A program made the translations under genes and the position numbers. From Mycolicibacterium crocinum (GTDB lineage: Bacteria; Actinomycetota; Actinomycetes; Mycobacteriales; Mycobacteriaceae), in the NCBI RefSeq assembly GCF_022370635.2, contig NZ_CP092362.2, forward strand, positions 682,001 to 746,000: a stretch of DNA of 64,000 bases, given 5' to 3'. This document shows, piece by piece, positions 54,580 through 63,578 of the stretch (position 1 is the first letter of the stretch; every line of letters starts with the position of its first letter). The notes under the pieces were generated by a model. The model searched no databases. It saw only the letters and a program-made list of their open reading frames with translations, and had not been told where the DNA came from.

Positions 54580-55439
54580 GAATTGTCCGGGGTCTCCACG
54601 ACGCCGGTGGCGCTCTGCGCGCGCTTCTCGTAGGCGGCGCGAGCGGTCGTGTCGAAGTCGAGGAACACCCGGTCTGTGCCCATCTGCTTTGACAGCCAGC
54701 GTCGGCCGCGCGGCGGCAGGAACATCACCGCGGCGGCGAGGAATCGCGAGAAGCCCGGGACGGAAATCGACGTTGTCGGCTTGTCTAGTGCCTTGATTAC
54801 TGCCGCGGCGATGTCTTCTGGCTGAACCGGCTTGGTGGCCGCGGTGGTGTGGGTGCCCGAGATCAGCTCGGTGTTGGTGAATGTCGGCATGACACAACTG
54901 ACTTGGACACCCTGCGGGGCGTATTCGTCGGCCAGCCCGGTGGACAACCCGACCACCGCGAACTTGGTTCCGGCGTACAGCGCCTGCCCGGGCACGGCGA
55001 GCATGCCTGCCATCGAGGCGATGTTGACGATGTGGCCGCTGCGGCGCCGGACCATTTCCGGCAGCACCAGCCGGCAGCCGGTGAGCACGCCGTAGAAGTT
55101 CACCTCGACGGCGGTACGCACCGCCTGGTCGGTGTGGTCGAGGAACGGGCCGACCGGCATGACGCCGGCGTTGTTGATCAGGACGTCGATGTGGCCGCCG
55201 CCGTCGGCGCGCGCCTTGTCCAGGAACGTCGCGAACGATTCGGGGTCGCTGACGTCGAGCGGGTACCCCGAGACCGGCCCGAGCTTGCTGAGCTGTGCGA
55301 CCGCCGACTCCTCGAGTGCCACATCCCGGTCGCCGATCACGACGCGTGCCCCGCGCTGCAGCAGGGCGCGTGCGGTCGCGAAACCGATGCCCCGCGCCGC
55401 GCCGGTGATCGCGATGGTTTTTCCGCGGATGTTGTCCAT
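54576..55439 (-). CDS. SDR oxidoreductase
   Basis: 287 residues from the ATG at 55439 (MDNIRGKTIAITGAARGIG); further upstream codons are intergenic. Cofactor motif TGAARGIGFATA, VLINNAGVMPV, NIASMAGMLAVPGQALYAGTKFAV (Tyr-x3-Lys). The C-terminal ~60 residues after SVPGFSRFLAAAVMFLPPRGR form a hydrophobic/basic tail, possibly membrane-associating. Substrate unknown. Confidence 0.88.
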   Translation of the reverse strand: MDNIRGKTIAITGAARGIGFATARALLQRGARVVIGDRDVALEESAVAQLSKLGPVSGYPLDVSDPESFATFLDKARADGGGHIDVLINNAGVMPVGPFLDHTDQAVRTAVEVNFYGVLTGCRLVLPEMVRRRSGHIVNIASMAGMLAVPGQALYAGTKFAVVGLSTGLADEYAPQGVQVSCVMPTFTNTELISGTHTTAATKPVQPEDIAAAVIKALDKPTTSISVPGFSRFLAAAVMFLPPRGRRWLSKQMGTDRVFLDFDTTARAAYEKRAQSATGVVETPDNS

Positions 55440-55489
55440 GGCCCGAAACTTTACAGGTGTCAACTTTTGGGCGAAAGGTTGTTGCGAGA

Positions 55490-55587
55490 TCGACTGTGCA
55501 TTGACGGCGTCGATTGTGCGTGTAGGGCGGAATGAGCCGCCAATCATCGCCGTGTGTGCACAGTCGGCGCCCGGTGTGCACACTCGA
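55490..55587. repeat. Large imperfect inverted repeat in a divergent intergenic region
   Basis: Two 34-base arms (55490-55523 and 55554-55587) match at about 23 positions; the 30-base centre holds a second hairpin, GGCGG-aatgag-CCGCC. It fills the gap between the SDR and GNAT starts. It may be a folded leader, a regulator site or an intergenic repeat unit. Confidence 0.55.
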
Positions 55588-55591
55588 CGGG

Positions 55592-56068
55592 GTGAACGGA
55601 TTGCGCTTCGTCCCGGTCGACGAGGACGACCCGTTGGCTCAGCCGCTGCTCGCAGAACTCGCCGTCGAGTACGCCACCCGCTACGAGGCTCCGGAATCAG
55701 GGGTGGCGCGGTGGCTGCGCGACCATCCGGCCGACCAGTTCCGCCCGCCCGACGGCGGCATGGTGATCGGACTGCTTGACGGTCAGCCGGTGACCGGCGG
55801 GGCGTTCTGTCGCTTCGACGACGACACCGCCGAACTCAAACGGATCTGGACCGACAGCGGGCATCGTCGCCGTGGCCATGCCGCGACGCTTCTGGCGGCG
55901 CTGGAGGACGAGATCGCCCGCCGCGGTTACCGGCGGATCTACTTGACGACCGGTAACCGGCAGCCCGAAGCCGAGGCGCTCTACGACAGCACGGGCTACC
56001 GCAGGCTCGACGAGCCGCTCCCCAGTGACGTCGAGCAGTATCCGATCGCCTTCGTGAAAGCGTTGTGA
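55592..56068 (+). CDS. GNAT-family N-acetyltransferase
   Basis: 158 residues from a GTG at 55592. The acetyl-CoA loop is RRRGHAATLLAALEDE (R/Q-x-x-G-x-G/A type) near residues 91-106, followed by TTGNRQPEAEALYDSTGYRR. The upstream frame reads through the inverted repeat and is not conserved in character. Acceptor unknown. Confidence 0.85.
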   Translation: MNGLRFVPVDEDDPLAQPLLAELAVEYATRYEAPESGVARWLRDHPADQFRPPDGGMVIGLLDGQPVTGGAFCRFDDDTAELKRIWTDSGHRRRGHAATLLAALEDEIARRGYRRIYLTTGNRQPEAEALYDSTGYRRLDEPLPSDVEQYPIAFVKAL

Positions 56069-56087
56069 CGGCAAGCGAATTCGCGAC

Positions 56088-56822
56088 TCACGCCGGCGTG
56101 GCCTGACGCGCCGCCTCGCGAACCGGGCCGATCCACAGGTCGCCGTGCCCGGGGATCAGCACATCGGCGTCCAGCGTCGCCAATGCGGACAGGCTGCGCA
56201 CGCAGCCCGCCTCGTCGTGGTTGAACACCGGGTGCAACAGCTGCGGACCCTTGTGCGCGGCCAGCGGATGCCCGGTCACCAGCGCATCGCCGGCGACCAG
56301 CACTCCGTCGACGATGTAGGAGCAGTGCCCGCCGGTGTGGCCGGGGGTCGGCACGGCCGTCGGCCGGCCAGGCAACGTCGAGGCGATGTCGTCGGTGAGT
56401 ACGGCCGCCGTCGGAATTCCGTCGTGGGTGAGCGCGCCTTTGCGCATGATGTCCACCGACCACTTCACCCAGCGCGGTTGCCACGCGTGTCGCATCAGAT
56501 CGACCGGTGAGGCCTGCTGCAGATAGTCGCGCTTGGCGTGGCCGACCTCGTCGGCGTGACAGTAGACGGGGGTGCCGTGCGTCTTGGCGAACCAGATCGC
56601 GGTGCCGAAGTGGTCGACGTGGGCATGGGTCAACAGGATCGCCGTCACGTCCGTGGGGCCGAACCCCACTTCGCGGAGCGATCCCAGGACCTCGTCGCGG
56701 CTGCCCGGGAAACCGGCGTCGATCAGCATGACGCCGGCGTCGTCGGCAACGACCGTCCAGTTGACCAGCGGTGTCTGCGCCATGTGCACGCGCTCGGTGA
56801 TAGCGGTCAGAGCCACGGCCAT
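56088..56822 (-). CDS. Metallo-beta-lactamase-fold hydrolase
   Basis: 244 residues with THAHVDHFG (HxHxDH), PGHTGGHCSYI, AGDALVTGHP and a final PGHGD, the complete binuclear zinc set. It is divergent from fgd1, as is the equivalent gene in M. tuberculosis (Rv0406c/Rv0407; from memory). It hydrolyses an unknown thioester, lactone or phosphodiester. Confidence 0.88.
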   Translation of the reverse strand: MAVALTAITERVHMAQTPLVNWTVVADDAGVMLIDAGFPGSRDEVLGSLREVGFGPTDVTAILLTHAHVDHFGTAIWFAKTHGTPVYCHADEVGHAKRDYLQQASPVDLMRHAWQPRWVKWSVDIMRKGALTHDGIPTAAVLTDDIASTLPGRPTAVPTPGHTGGHCSYIVDGVLVAGDALVTGHPLAAHKGPQLLHPVFNHDEAGCVRSLSALATLDADVLIPGHGDLWIGPVREAARQATPA

Positions 56823-56898
56823 GCCGCGAGTGTAGGCGCGAACCCTGCACTAGGACTCGGCCGCTCGCTGGTCGCCAAAGGGGAGTAGAAACGATGAC

Positions 56899-57909
56899 GT
56901 GGCTGAACTGAAACTGGGTTACAAGGCGTCGGCGGAGCAGTTCGCGCCGCGTGAGTTGGTCGAGCTGGCGGTGCTGGCCGAGGCGCACGGGATGGACAGC
57001 GCGACGGTGAGTGACCACTTCCAGCCGTGGCGTCACGAGGGCGGGCACGCACCGTTCTCGCTGGCGTGGATGACGGCGGTGGGTGAGCGCACCAAGCGCC
57101 TGGTGTTGGGCACCTCGGTGCTGACCCCCACCTTCCGCTACAACCCGGCCGTCATCGCGCAGGCCTTTGCGACCATGGGCTGCCTGTACCCCGACCGGAT
57201 CTTCCTCGGCATCGGCACCGGCGAAGCCCTCAACGAGATCGCCACCGGCTACGAAGGGGAGTGGCCGGAATTCAAGGAACGGTATGCACGCCTGCGCGAA
57301 TCGGTGCGGCTGATGCGCGAACTGTGGCTCGGCGACCGCGTCGACTTCGAAGGCGAGTACTACAAGACCAAGGGCGCCTCGATCTACGACGTGCCCGAAG
57401 GCGGCATTCCGATCTACATCGCCGCGGGCGGACCGCAGGTGGCCAAGTACGCCGGCCGCGCCGGCGACGGTTTCATCTGCACCTCCGGCAAGGGTGAAGA
57501 GCTATACAAGGACAAGCTGATTCCGGCGATGCGTGAAGGCGCCGAGGCGGCGGGCAAGAATCCCGACGACGTCGACCGGATGATCGAGATCAAGATCTCC
57601 TACGATCCCGACCCGAAGCTGGCGCTGGAGAACACCCGCTTCTGGGCGCCGTTGTCGCTGACCGCCGAGCAGAAACACAGCATCGACGACCCGATCGAGA
57701 TGGAGAAGGCCGCCGACGCGTTGCCGATCGAGCAGGTGGCCAAGCGCTGGATCGTGGCGTCGGATCCCGACGAGGCGGTCGAGAAGGTCAAGGACTATGT
57801 CGACTGGGGCTTGAACCACTTGGTGTTTCACGACCCGCGGCAGGATCAGCGCCGCTTCCTGGAGCTGTTCCAGAAGGACTTGGAGCCGCGCCTGCGCAAG
57901 CTGGGCTAG
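56899..57909 (+). CDS. fgd1: F420-dependent glucose-6-phosphate dehydrogenase
   Basis: 336 residues from GTG, the same length as M. tuberculosis Fgd1, and near-identical in long stretches ([54 protein letters not shown]). A luciferase-like TIM barrel that uses coenzyme F420 to oxidise glucose-6-phosphate, providing F420H2. Its presence is a strong mycobacterial marker. Confidence 0.97.
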   Translation: MAELKLGYKASAEQFAPRELVELAVLAEAHGMDSATVSDHFQPWRHEGGHAPFSLAWMTAVGERTKRLVLGTSVLTPTFRYNPAVIAQAFATMGCLYPDRIFLGIGTGEALNEIATGYEGEWPEFKERYARLRESVRLMRELWLGDRVDFEGEYYKTKGASIYDVPEGGIPIYIAAGGPQVAKYAGRAGDGFICTSGKGEELYKDKLIPAMREGAEAAGKNPDDVDRMIEIKISYDPDPKLALENTRFWAPLSLTAEQKHSIDDPIEMEKAADALPIEQVAKRWIVASDPDEAVEKVKDYVDWGLNHLVFHDPRQDQRRFLELFQKDLEPRLRKLG

Positions 57910-57915
57910 GGCAGC

Positions 57916-59031
57916 TCAGCTGGGGTGCGGGACGGCCAGGGCGTGGCTGACGATGTCTGCCATGTTGCGTCGGAATGCGCTGCGCGAGAACGTCTCGGCG
58001 TGACGGCGGATCTGCGCGGAATCGAATGCGGCCCTGTCGAAATGGGTCAGCACATCCGCGAATCGGCCGATCACCGACTCATCGTCGCCTGGCGGGATCA
58101 ACGTGCCAGTGACGCCGTCGATCACGCTGTCCAGCACACCACCGACGCCGAGTGCGATCATCGGGGTCCCGCACGCCATGGCCTCAACCGGGACGATGCC
58201 GAAGTCTTCTTCGCCGGGCATCAGGCAGGCCTTCGCCCGCCGGAGCACGCTCCTGAGTTCCTCGTTCGAGACCCGTCCGAGGAACGTGATGTCCTTGCTG
58301 TGCGCCAGTTTTCGGCAGTCTTCCAGATCCCGGCCGCCGCCGACGACCACCAATTTCACCCCGGCCTTCGCGGCGGCTTTGACGGCGATGTCGGGTCGCT
58401 TGTAGGCGACCAGACGGCCGGCGAGGACGAAGTAATCCTCAACGGGTTCCGTCGGGTCCGTCGTGTAGAACTCGGTGTCCACCGGCGGGTGAACGACCTC
58501 CGCTTCGCGATTCCAGTGCTTGCGGATGCGGTCGGCGACAGCGGTGCTGTTGGCGACGATCGTGGTGAGGCGTTTGGCGGCAGAGAGCTCGGTGCTGATC
58601 GCGAGGCGGGAGAGCGCTTGGAGTGCCAGTCGGCCGGGCAGTGAACCCGCCTCGGCGTCGCGCATCTCTTTGTTCCACGCCCAGCGCGCCGGTGAGTGCA
58701 CATACGCGATCGTCGGTCGTGTTCCCGCCGCCTCGGCGGCTGCCACGCCGAATGCGTGGTGGCTGATGATCACCGCTTCCGCGGATCCGAAGTCGCAGTG
58801 CCTCAACCACGTCGGCGCGAGTGGAAGCAGCGGCGCATAGCTTCGATAGCCGAGACAGCGGTAAGCCTGCGACAGCGGGCCGGTCACCACTCGATCGCTG
58901 AACTCGGCGTCCACCCGCCGATCCACGATCGGGATGTAGACCGGCGCATCCGGCCACTCACGCGCAAGTTGCGTGACGACATGCTCGGATCCCGCGATCT
59001 CGGTCAGCCGCTCGTGGACGATAGCGATCAC
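57916..59031 (-). CDS. GT4-family glycosyltransferase
   Basis: 371 residues taking the GTG at 59031, which has GGGGGAGGTC at ideal spacing and gives the standard opening (V/M)IAIVHERLTEIAGSEHVV; upstream ATG codons add an atypical tail. C-terminal GT-B motifs are FVLAGRLVAYKRPDIAV, VVVGGGRDLE and LMPGEEDFGIVPVEAMACGTP (E-x7-E). It transfers a nucleotide sugar, probably mannose-type, in glycan assembly. It converges on fgd1. Confidence 0.9.
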   Translation of the reverse strand: MIAIVHERLTEIAGSEHVVTQLAREWPDAPVYIPIVDRRVDAEFSDRVVTGPLSQAYRCLGYRSYAPLLPLAPTWLRHCDFGSAEAVIISHHAFGVAAAEAAGTRPTIAYVHSPARWAWNKEMRDAEAGSLPGRLALQALSRLAISTELSAAKRLTTIVANSTAVADRIRKHWNREAEVVHPPVDTEFYTTDPTEPVEDYFVLAGRLVAYKRPDIAVKAAAKAGVKLVVVGGGRDLEDCRKLAHSKDITFLGRVSNEELRSVLRRAKACLMPGEEDFGIVPVEAMACGTPMIALGVGGVLDSVIDGVTGTLIPPGDDESVIGRFADVLTHFDRAAFDSAQIRRHAETFSRSAFRRNMADIVSHALAVPHPS

Positions 59032-59349
59032 GTCAGACCTCCCCCTCGCGTGGTGAGTTGCCCCTAGCGGAACTGGGCAAACGTCCCTCCGGGCGTCAGC
59101 ATATTCCTGGTCAGCGGTTACCGCGTCGATTTTTGTATTCATCGCGGATCGGCCGGACATCGTGGCGAAATGTCACCATCGCTGGCTGACGGTACGAGAA
59201 TGCACCGCCGAATAGAGTTGCTGAGCAACCCATTCCGGGGCGCCGGTCGACGGATTCCTCACGGCCGTCCGCCGGCATCTGATTAGAATCACGTGGCAAT
59301 CGGCGACCACCGGCTGGGCTATCCGGCACCCTTACGACATGCTGGTGGG
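59032..59349. promoter_or_regulatory. 318-base divergent intergenic region between glycosyltransferase and pta
   Basis: No gene is visible. It holds a dyad GTTGCT-G-AGCAAC at 59217-59229, and a candidate -10 element TAGAAT at 59284-59289 for pta, which would leave a leader of about 54 bases. I see no convincing -35 box. Confidence 0.45.
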
Positions 59350-61416
59350 GTGAGCGCCCGCACCACGTCGATCTACATCGCCTCCCCCGAGGGGGATACC
59401 GGGAAGTCCACCGTCGCGCTGGGCATCTTGCACCGATTGACCGCGATGGTGCCGAGGGCGGCCGTGTTCCGCCCGATCACCCGGCGGGAGAACCGCGACT
59501 ACATCCTGGAGCTGCTCCTGGCGCACAGTAACGCCGGTCTGAGCTACGAGGACTGCGTCGGGGTGACGTACGAGCAGCTGCACGCCGATCCCGACGCCGC
59601 GATCGCCGACATCGTCGACCGGTATCACGAGGTGGCCGACCGGTGCGACGCCGTGGTGATTGTCGGATCGGACTACACCGATGTCGCCACGCCCACCGAG
59701 CTGAGCGTGAACGCCCGTATCGCCGCCAACCTGGGCGCGCCGGTGGTGCTCTCGGTGCGGGCCCGCGATCGCACCCCGGCCGAGGTTGCTCAGGTCATCG
59801 AGTTGTGCCTGGCCGAGCTCGCCGCTCAGCACGCGCACACCGCGGCGGTGGTGGCCAACCGCGCCGACCCCGCGCAGATGACGGCGGTGGCCGAGGCCTG
59901 CGCGAACCTGGGGCCACGCGTCTACGTCCTGCCCGAGGAGCCACTGTTGGTGGCCCCGACCGTCGCCGATCTCAGCGATGCCGTCGGCGGCGTTCTCGTG
60001 CATGGTGACTCGTCGCTGCTCGGTCGCGAAGTGATGGGTGTGCTCGTCGCGGGTATGACCGCCGAGCACTGTCTGGAACGGCTTACCGAAGGTGTCGCCG
60101 TGATCACCCCGGGTGATCGCTCGGACGTCGTGTTGGCGGTGACCAGTGCACATGCGGCCGAGGGTTTTCCGTCACTGTCGGCGATCATCCTCAACGGTGG
60201 TCTGGCATTGCACCCCTCGATCGCCCAGCTGGTCAACGGGCTGGGCTTGCGGCTGCCGATCATCGCCTCTGATCTCGGCACGTTCGAGACCGCGAGCGCG
60301 GTGGCCGGCACCCGGGGACGGGTCACGGCGACCTCGCAGCGCAAGATCGACACCGCGCTCGCCCTGATGGAGCGCTACGTCGACATCGATGATCTGCAGA
60401 ACCGGCTCAGCTTGCCGATACCGACCGTGACGACGCCGCAGATGTTCACCTATCAGCTGATGGAGCGGGCCAGGGCCGACCGCAAGCGCATCGTCTTGCC
60501 CGAGGGCGATGACGACCGCATTCTGCAGGCGGCCGGGCGGCTGCTGCGGCGTGGTGTCGCCGACCTGACGATCCTCGGCGAGGAGTCCGAAGTTCGTTCC
60601 CGTGCAGCAGAATTGGGTGTCGACCTGACCGCTGCCACGGTGCTGAACCCCCGCACCAGCGACCTGTGCGATGAGTTCGCCAGCCAGTACGCCGAGCTGC
60701 GCAAGTCGAAGGGGGTGACGGTGGAGCAGGCACGGGAGATCATCCACGACGTCTCCTACTTCGGAACGATGCTCGTGCACAACGGAATAGTCGACGGCAT
60801 GGTGTCAGGTGCTGCCCACACCACCGCGCACACCGTGCGGCCCGCCTTCGAGATCATCAAGACCCAGCCCGACGTCTCCACGGTGTCGAGCATCTTCTTG
60901 ATGTGCCTGTCCGACCGGGTGCTGGCCTACGGCGACTGCGCGATCGTGCCAGATCCGACCGCAGAACAGCTTGCCGACATCGCGATCAGCTCCGCGCGTA
61001 CCGCGGCCCAATTCGGGATCGATCCGCGGGTGGCGATGCTGTCCTACTCGACGGGCACGTCGGGCACCGGTGCCGGTGTCGACAAAGTCAGAGCTGCAAC
61101 CGAACTCGTGCGCTCCCGGGCACCGGAATTGTTGGTGGAAGGGCCGATTCAGTACGACGCGGCAGTCGATCCGACCGTCGCCGCGGCCAAGATGCCTGGG
61201 TCCGAGGTGGCCGGTCGGGCGACGGTGCTGATCTTCCCCGACCTCAACACCGGCAACAACACCTATAAGGCGGTGCAGCGCAGCGCGGGGGCCATCGCGA
61301 TCGGACCGGTCCTGCAGGGGCTCAACAAGCCGGTCAACGACCTGTCCCGCGGGGCTCTGGTCGAGGACATCGTGAACACGGTGGCGATCACCGCGATCCA
61401 GGCGCAGGGTACGTGA
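59350..61416 (+). CDS. pta: Phosphate acetyltransferase
   Basis: 688 residues from the GTG at 59350, against about 690 in M. tuberculosis; an upstream in-frame GTG adds 19 unconserved residues. The N-terminal BioD-like domain has IASPEGDTGKSTVALG, the DRTGG domain lies in the middle (VMGVLVAGMTAEHCLERL), and the catalytic PTA domain starts at RIVLPEGDDDRIL and ends IFPDLNTGNNTYKAVQRSAGA. It interconverts acetyl-CoA and acetyl phosphate. No ackA follows directly. Confidence 0.96.
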   Translation: MSARTTSIYIASPEGDTGKSTVALGILHRLTAMVPRAAVFRPITRRENRDYILELLLAHSNAGLSYEDCVGVTYEQLHADPDAAIADIVDRYHEVADRCDAVVIVGSDYTDVATPTELSVNARIAANLGAPVVLSVRARDRTPAEVAQVIELCLAELAAQHAHTAAVVANRADPAQMTAVAEACANLGPRVYVLPEEPLLVAPTVADLSDAVGGVLVHGDSSLLGREVMGVLVAGMTAEHCLERLTEGVAVITPGDRSDVVLAVTSAHAAEGFPSLSAIILNGGLALHPSIAQLVNGLGLRLPIIASDLGTFETASAVAGTRGRVTATSQRKIDTALALMERYVDIDDLQNRLSLPIPTVTTPQMFTYQLMERARADRKRIVLPEGDDDRILQAAGRLLRRGVADLTILGEESEVRSRAAELGVDLTAATVLNPRTSDLCDEFASQYAELRKSKGVTVEQAREIIHDVSYFGTMLVHNGIVDGMVSGAAHTTAHTVRPAFEIIKTQPDVSTVSSIFLMCLSDRVLAYGDCAIVPDPTAEQLADIAISSARTAAQFGIDPRVAMLSYSTGTSGTGAGVDKVRAATELVRSRAPELLVEGPIQYDAAVDPTVAAAKMPGSEVAGRATVLIFPDLNTGNNTYKAVQRSAGAIAIGPVLQGLNKPVNDLSRGALVEDIVNTVAITAIQAQGT

Positions 61417-61417
61417 C

Positions 61418-61431
61418 GGGCGTTCTCGCCC
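61418..61431 (+). terminator. Short hairpin after pta
   Basis: GGGCG-TTCT-CGCCC begins 2 bases after the pta stop. A 5-base stem is modest, but the place suits a terminator. Confidence 0.35.
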
Positions 61432-61502
61432 CCAGCTGACGACGCACCGATACCATTCTCTCCAGCGTTCGGGGCGTGTGGGCGTAGGGGGAGCGGGATT
61501 TG

Positions 61503-62648
61503 ATGGGGGAAGACACCGTGGTCGACCTACTGTTCGATGTGCGGCACATCAACCAGAGTGGTATCGGGACATATATCAAGACCGAGCTGCCGCATATCCA
61601 GGACACCGTCGCGAAATATGGCCTCTCGCTTGCAGTTCTGGCCAATCAGGCCAGCCAGCCGGCGGTCCGGGAGTCCACCCGCGTCGTGCTGGCCGACCCG
61701 GCGGATGCGGGCATGTACACCGGCGCAGAACAGAAGGCCTGGGCCAATGCCCTCAGTGCCACCCGCCCGCGTGCGCTCTGGGTGCCGCACTATCCCTATC
61801 CGCTGGCGCTGCTCGCTCCCGCGAACCGGGGCGTCCGGAGTTTCATCACCATCCACGACACGTTGCACATCATGGCCCGCCACATCAACGACCAGCCCCT
61901 GCACAAGCGGCTTTACGCGCGCGCCATGCTCGCCCTGGACGCGCGGCGGGCCACCACGATCTTCACGCCGTCGCACGCGACCGCCAAGACCCTGCTCGAC
62001 GCCCAACCCTCGGCGCGCGTGAAGGTCAGTCCGCTGGGGCTCGACGAGATCTGGTTCAGCCCAGTCGATCCCGCGCTCTCACCGGTGGCTGCCCCATACA
62101 TCGTCTACGTCGGCAATGCGAAATGGCACAAGAATCTGATCGTTCTCCTTGAAGCGTTCGACCAGGTCAAGTCGGCGATACCGCACAGGCTGGTGATCGC
62201 GGGCGGTGGTGAGTCGGTGAAGACCGTCGACGGCCGGGTCGAGGCACTGGCCGCGCGCAGCCCGGATCGCGTGGTCATCAGCGGACGACTCGAGTTCACC
62301 GCGCTGCGCTCGCTTGTCGCCGGCGCCGACCTGTTGGTCATGCCGTCGCTGCACGAAGGTGTCGGACTGCCGCCGCTGGAGGCAATGGCATCACACACGG
62401 CCGTTCTCTCATCGCATATTCCCGCCCTGCTCGAGACGTGCGGAGACGGTGCCGAATACTTCGATCCCCACGACCCCGGGGAACTGGCCGGGCTCATCGA
62501 AAAGTTCTGCTCCGACGATGACGCTCGAACGGAGTTGGCGGCGCGGGGATTTGCTCACGTGACAGCTCGGCAGGCGCGGATCTCGCTCACGGCGACGTCC
62601 GAGGCCATCTGCGCCGAACTGAGCGCATCCCGCGGTGGGCTAAGGTAG
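61503..62648 (+). CDS. GT4-family glycosyltransferase
   Basis: 381 residues from ATG; a GTG at 61518 has a better ribosome site (GGGGGAAG) and is an alternative. Motifs: FDVRHINQSGIGTY (donor loop), IHDTLHIMARH, YIVYVGNAKWHKNLIVLLEAF, VIAGGGESVKT and MPSLHEGVGLPPLEAMASHT with the E-x7-E pair. A GT-B retaining enzyme for polysaccharide or lipid-linked glycan. Confidence 0.9.
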   Translation: MGEDTVVDLLFDVRHINQSGIGTYIKTELPHIQDTVAKYGLSLAVLANQASQPAVRESTRVVLADPADAGMYTGAEQKAWANALSATRPRALWVPHYPYPLALLAPANRGVRSFITIHDTLHIMARHINDQPLHKRLYARAMLALDARRATTIFTPSHATAKTLLDAQPSARVKVSPLGLDEIWFSPVDPALSPVAAPYIVYVGNAKWHKNLIVLLEAFDQVKSAIPHRLVIAGGGESVKTVDGRVEALAARSPDRVVISGRLEFTALRSLVAGADLLVMPSLHEGVGLPPLEAMASHTAVLSSHIPALLETCGDGAEYFDPHDPGELAGLIEKFCSDDDARTELAARGFAHVTARQARISLTATSEAICAELSASRGGLR

Positions 62649-62653
62649 CGCAA

Positions 62654-63556
62654 GTGAGCGACAGCGTGGCCAACGCAGCGGCTCCCCGAATCGGTGTTGC
62701 TATCACCACCGTGGGGCGCTGGGACGAACTTCGCGGGCTACTGGATGGTCTTGCGTCGCAATCACGGCCACCGCACGCGGTCGCGATCGCACACCACGAC
62801 GCCGCCGCCGAAGACGACCTTGCCGCACTGGTCGGGGAGTTCTCGGACAAGCTGGCGATCATGACGGTGGTGAGCCCGCGGGGAATCTCCAACGGGCGCA
62901 ACGCCGCTGCGGGAATGTTCGGTGATGACGTCGACTGGCTCTGGTTTCCCAACGACACCAGCCGCATTGACCCCGATTTCCTCGAGCGCATCGCACCGCA
63001 CCTGACGCCTGATGCGGTGGTGTGTGCGGTTCAACTGGTCGACCGAGAGGGGCCGAGGAACACCCTGCCACCGCCGGGTACACCGCTGAACCGACGCAAC
63101 GTGTGGGGCCCCATCGAACCGGCCACCCTGTTCAGGCGGCGAGAGTTCCTGCAGGCCGGTGGATTTGATCCGGCAATCGGATCCGGCGCGGGGACTCCCT
63201 GGCAGGCCGGAGAAGGAACCGATCTGTTGTTGCGCATGTCGGAGCAGGACGGATTCTCAATCGCATGGGTGGATGACATCGCGGTGCGGGCCCAGACGGA
63301 GTTCGCGCATCTGACCGCCAAAGAGCGCCGCCGCAAGATTCGGTGTTACGGACGTGGCACCGGCTACCTGTATAGGCGGTGGAACTACCCGGCCTGGCAG
63401 CGGTTCCGGCACGTGGTGGGTGCCGCACTCATGCCGCTGCGCAACTCCGATAAGTTCCAGCTGCAAGACGGCATGGCACTGGCCGTCGGCCGGGCGGAAG
63501 GCATATTCGGCAGAGTGGTTCCCGGCGACCAGGACAACCGGGCCATCGTGCGATGA
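62654..63556 (+). CDS. GT2-family glycosyltransferase
   Basis: 300 residues from GTG, 5 bases after the previous stop. GT-A features: IGVAITTVGRWDELRGLLDGL, SPRGISNGRNAAAG (GxxxARN-like), WLWFPNDTS as the DxD-like site and AGEGTDLLLRM near residue 192. There are no clear membrane helices. It probably acts after the GT4 enzyme in the same glycan pathway. Confidence 0.85.
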   Translation: MSDSVANAAAPRIGVAITTVGRWDELRGLLDGLASQSRPPHAVAIAHHDAAAEDDLAALVGEFSDKLAIMTVVSPRGISNGRNAAAGMFGDDVDWLWFPNDTSRIDPDFLERIAPHLTPDAVVCAVQLVDREGPRNTLPPPGTPLNRRNVWGPIEPATLFRRREFLQAGGFDPAIGSGAGTPWQAGEGTDLLLRMSEQDGFSIAWVDDIAVRAQTEFAHLTAKERRRKIRCYGRGTGYLYRRWNYPAWQRFRHVVGAALMPLRNSDKFQLQDGMALAVGRAEGIFGRVVPGDQDNRAIVR

Positions 63557-63578
63557 CGGCTCGTGAAGCCACCCGATG

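Noticed and set aside
54235..55581. 448-codon minus-strand frame over tetR and the SDR
   Set aside because: Arg/Gly-rich shadow of the SDR in another frame; the SDR has all catalytic motifs.
59032..59160. Upstream ATG starts (59160, 59142) for the minus-strand glycosyltransferase
   Set aside because: They add 37-43 residues of non-GT character, while GTG 59031 has a strong ribosome site and gives the canonical GT4 N-terminus.
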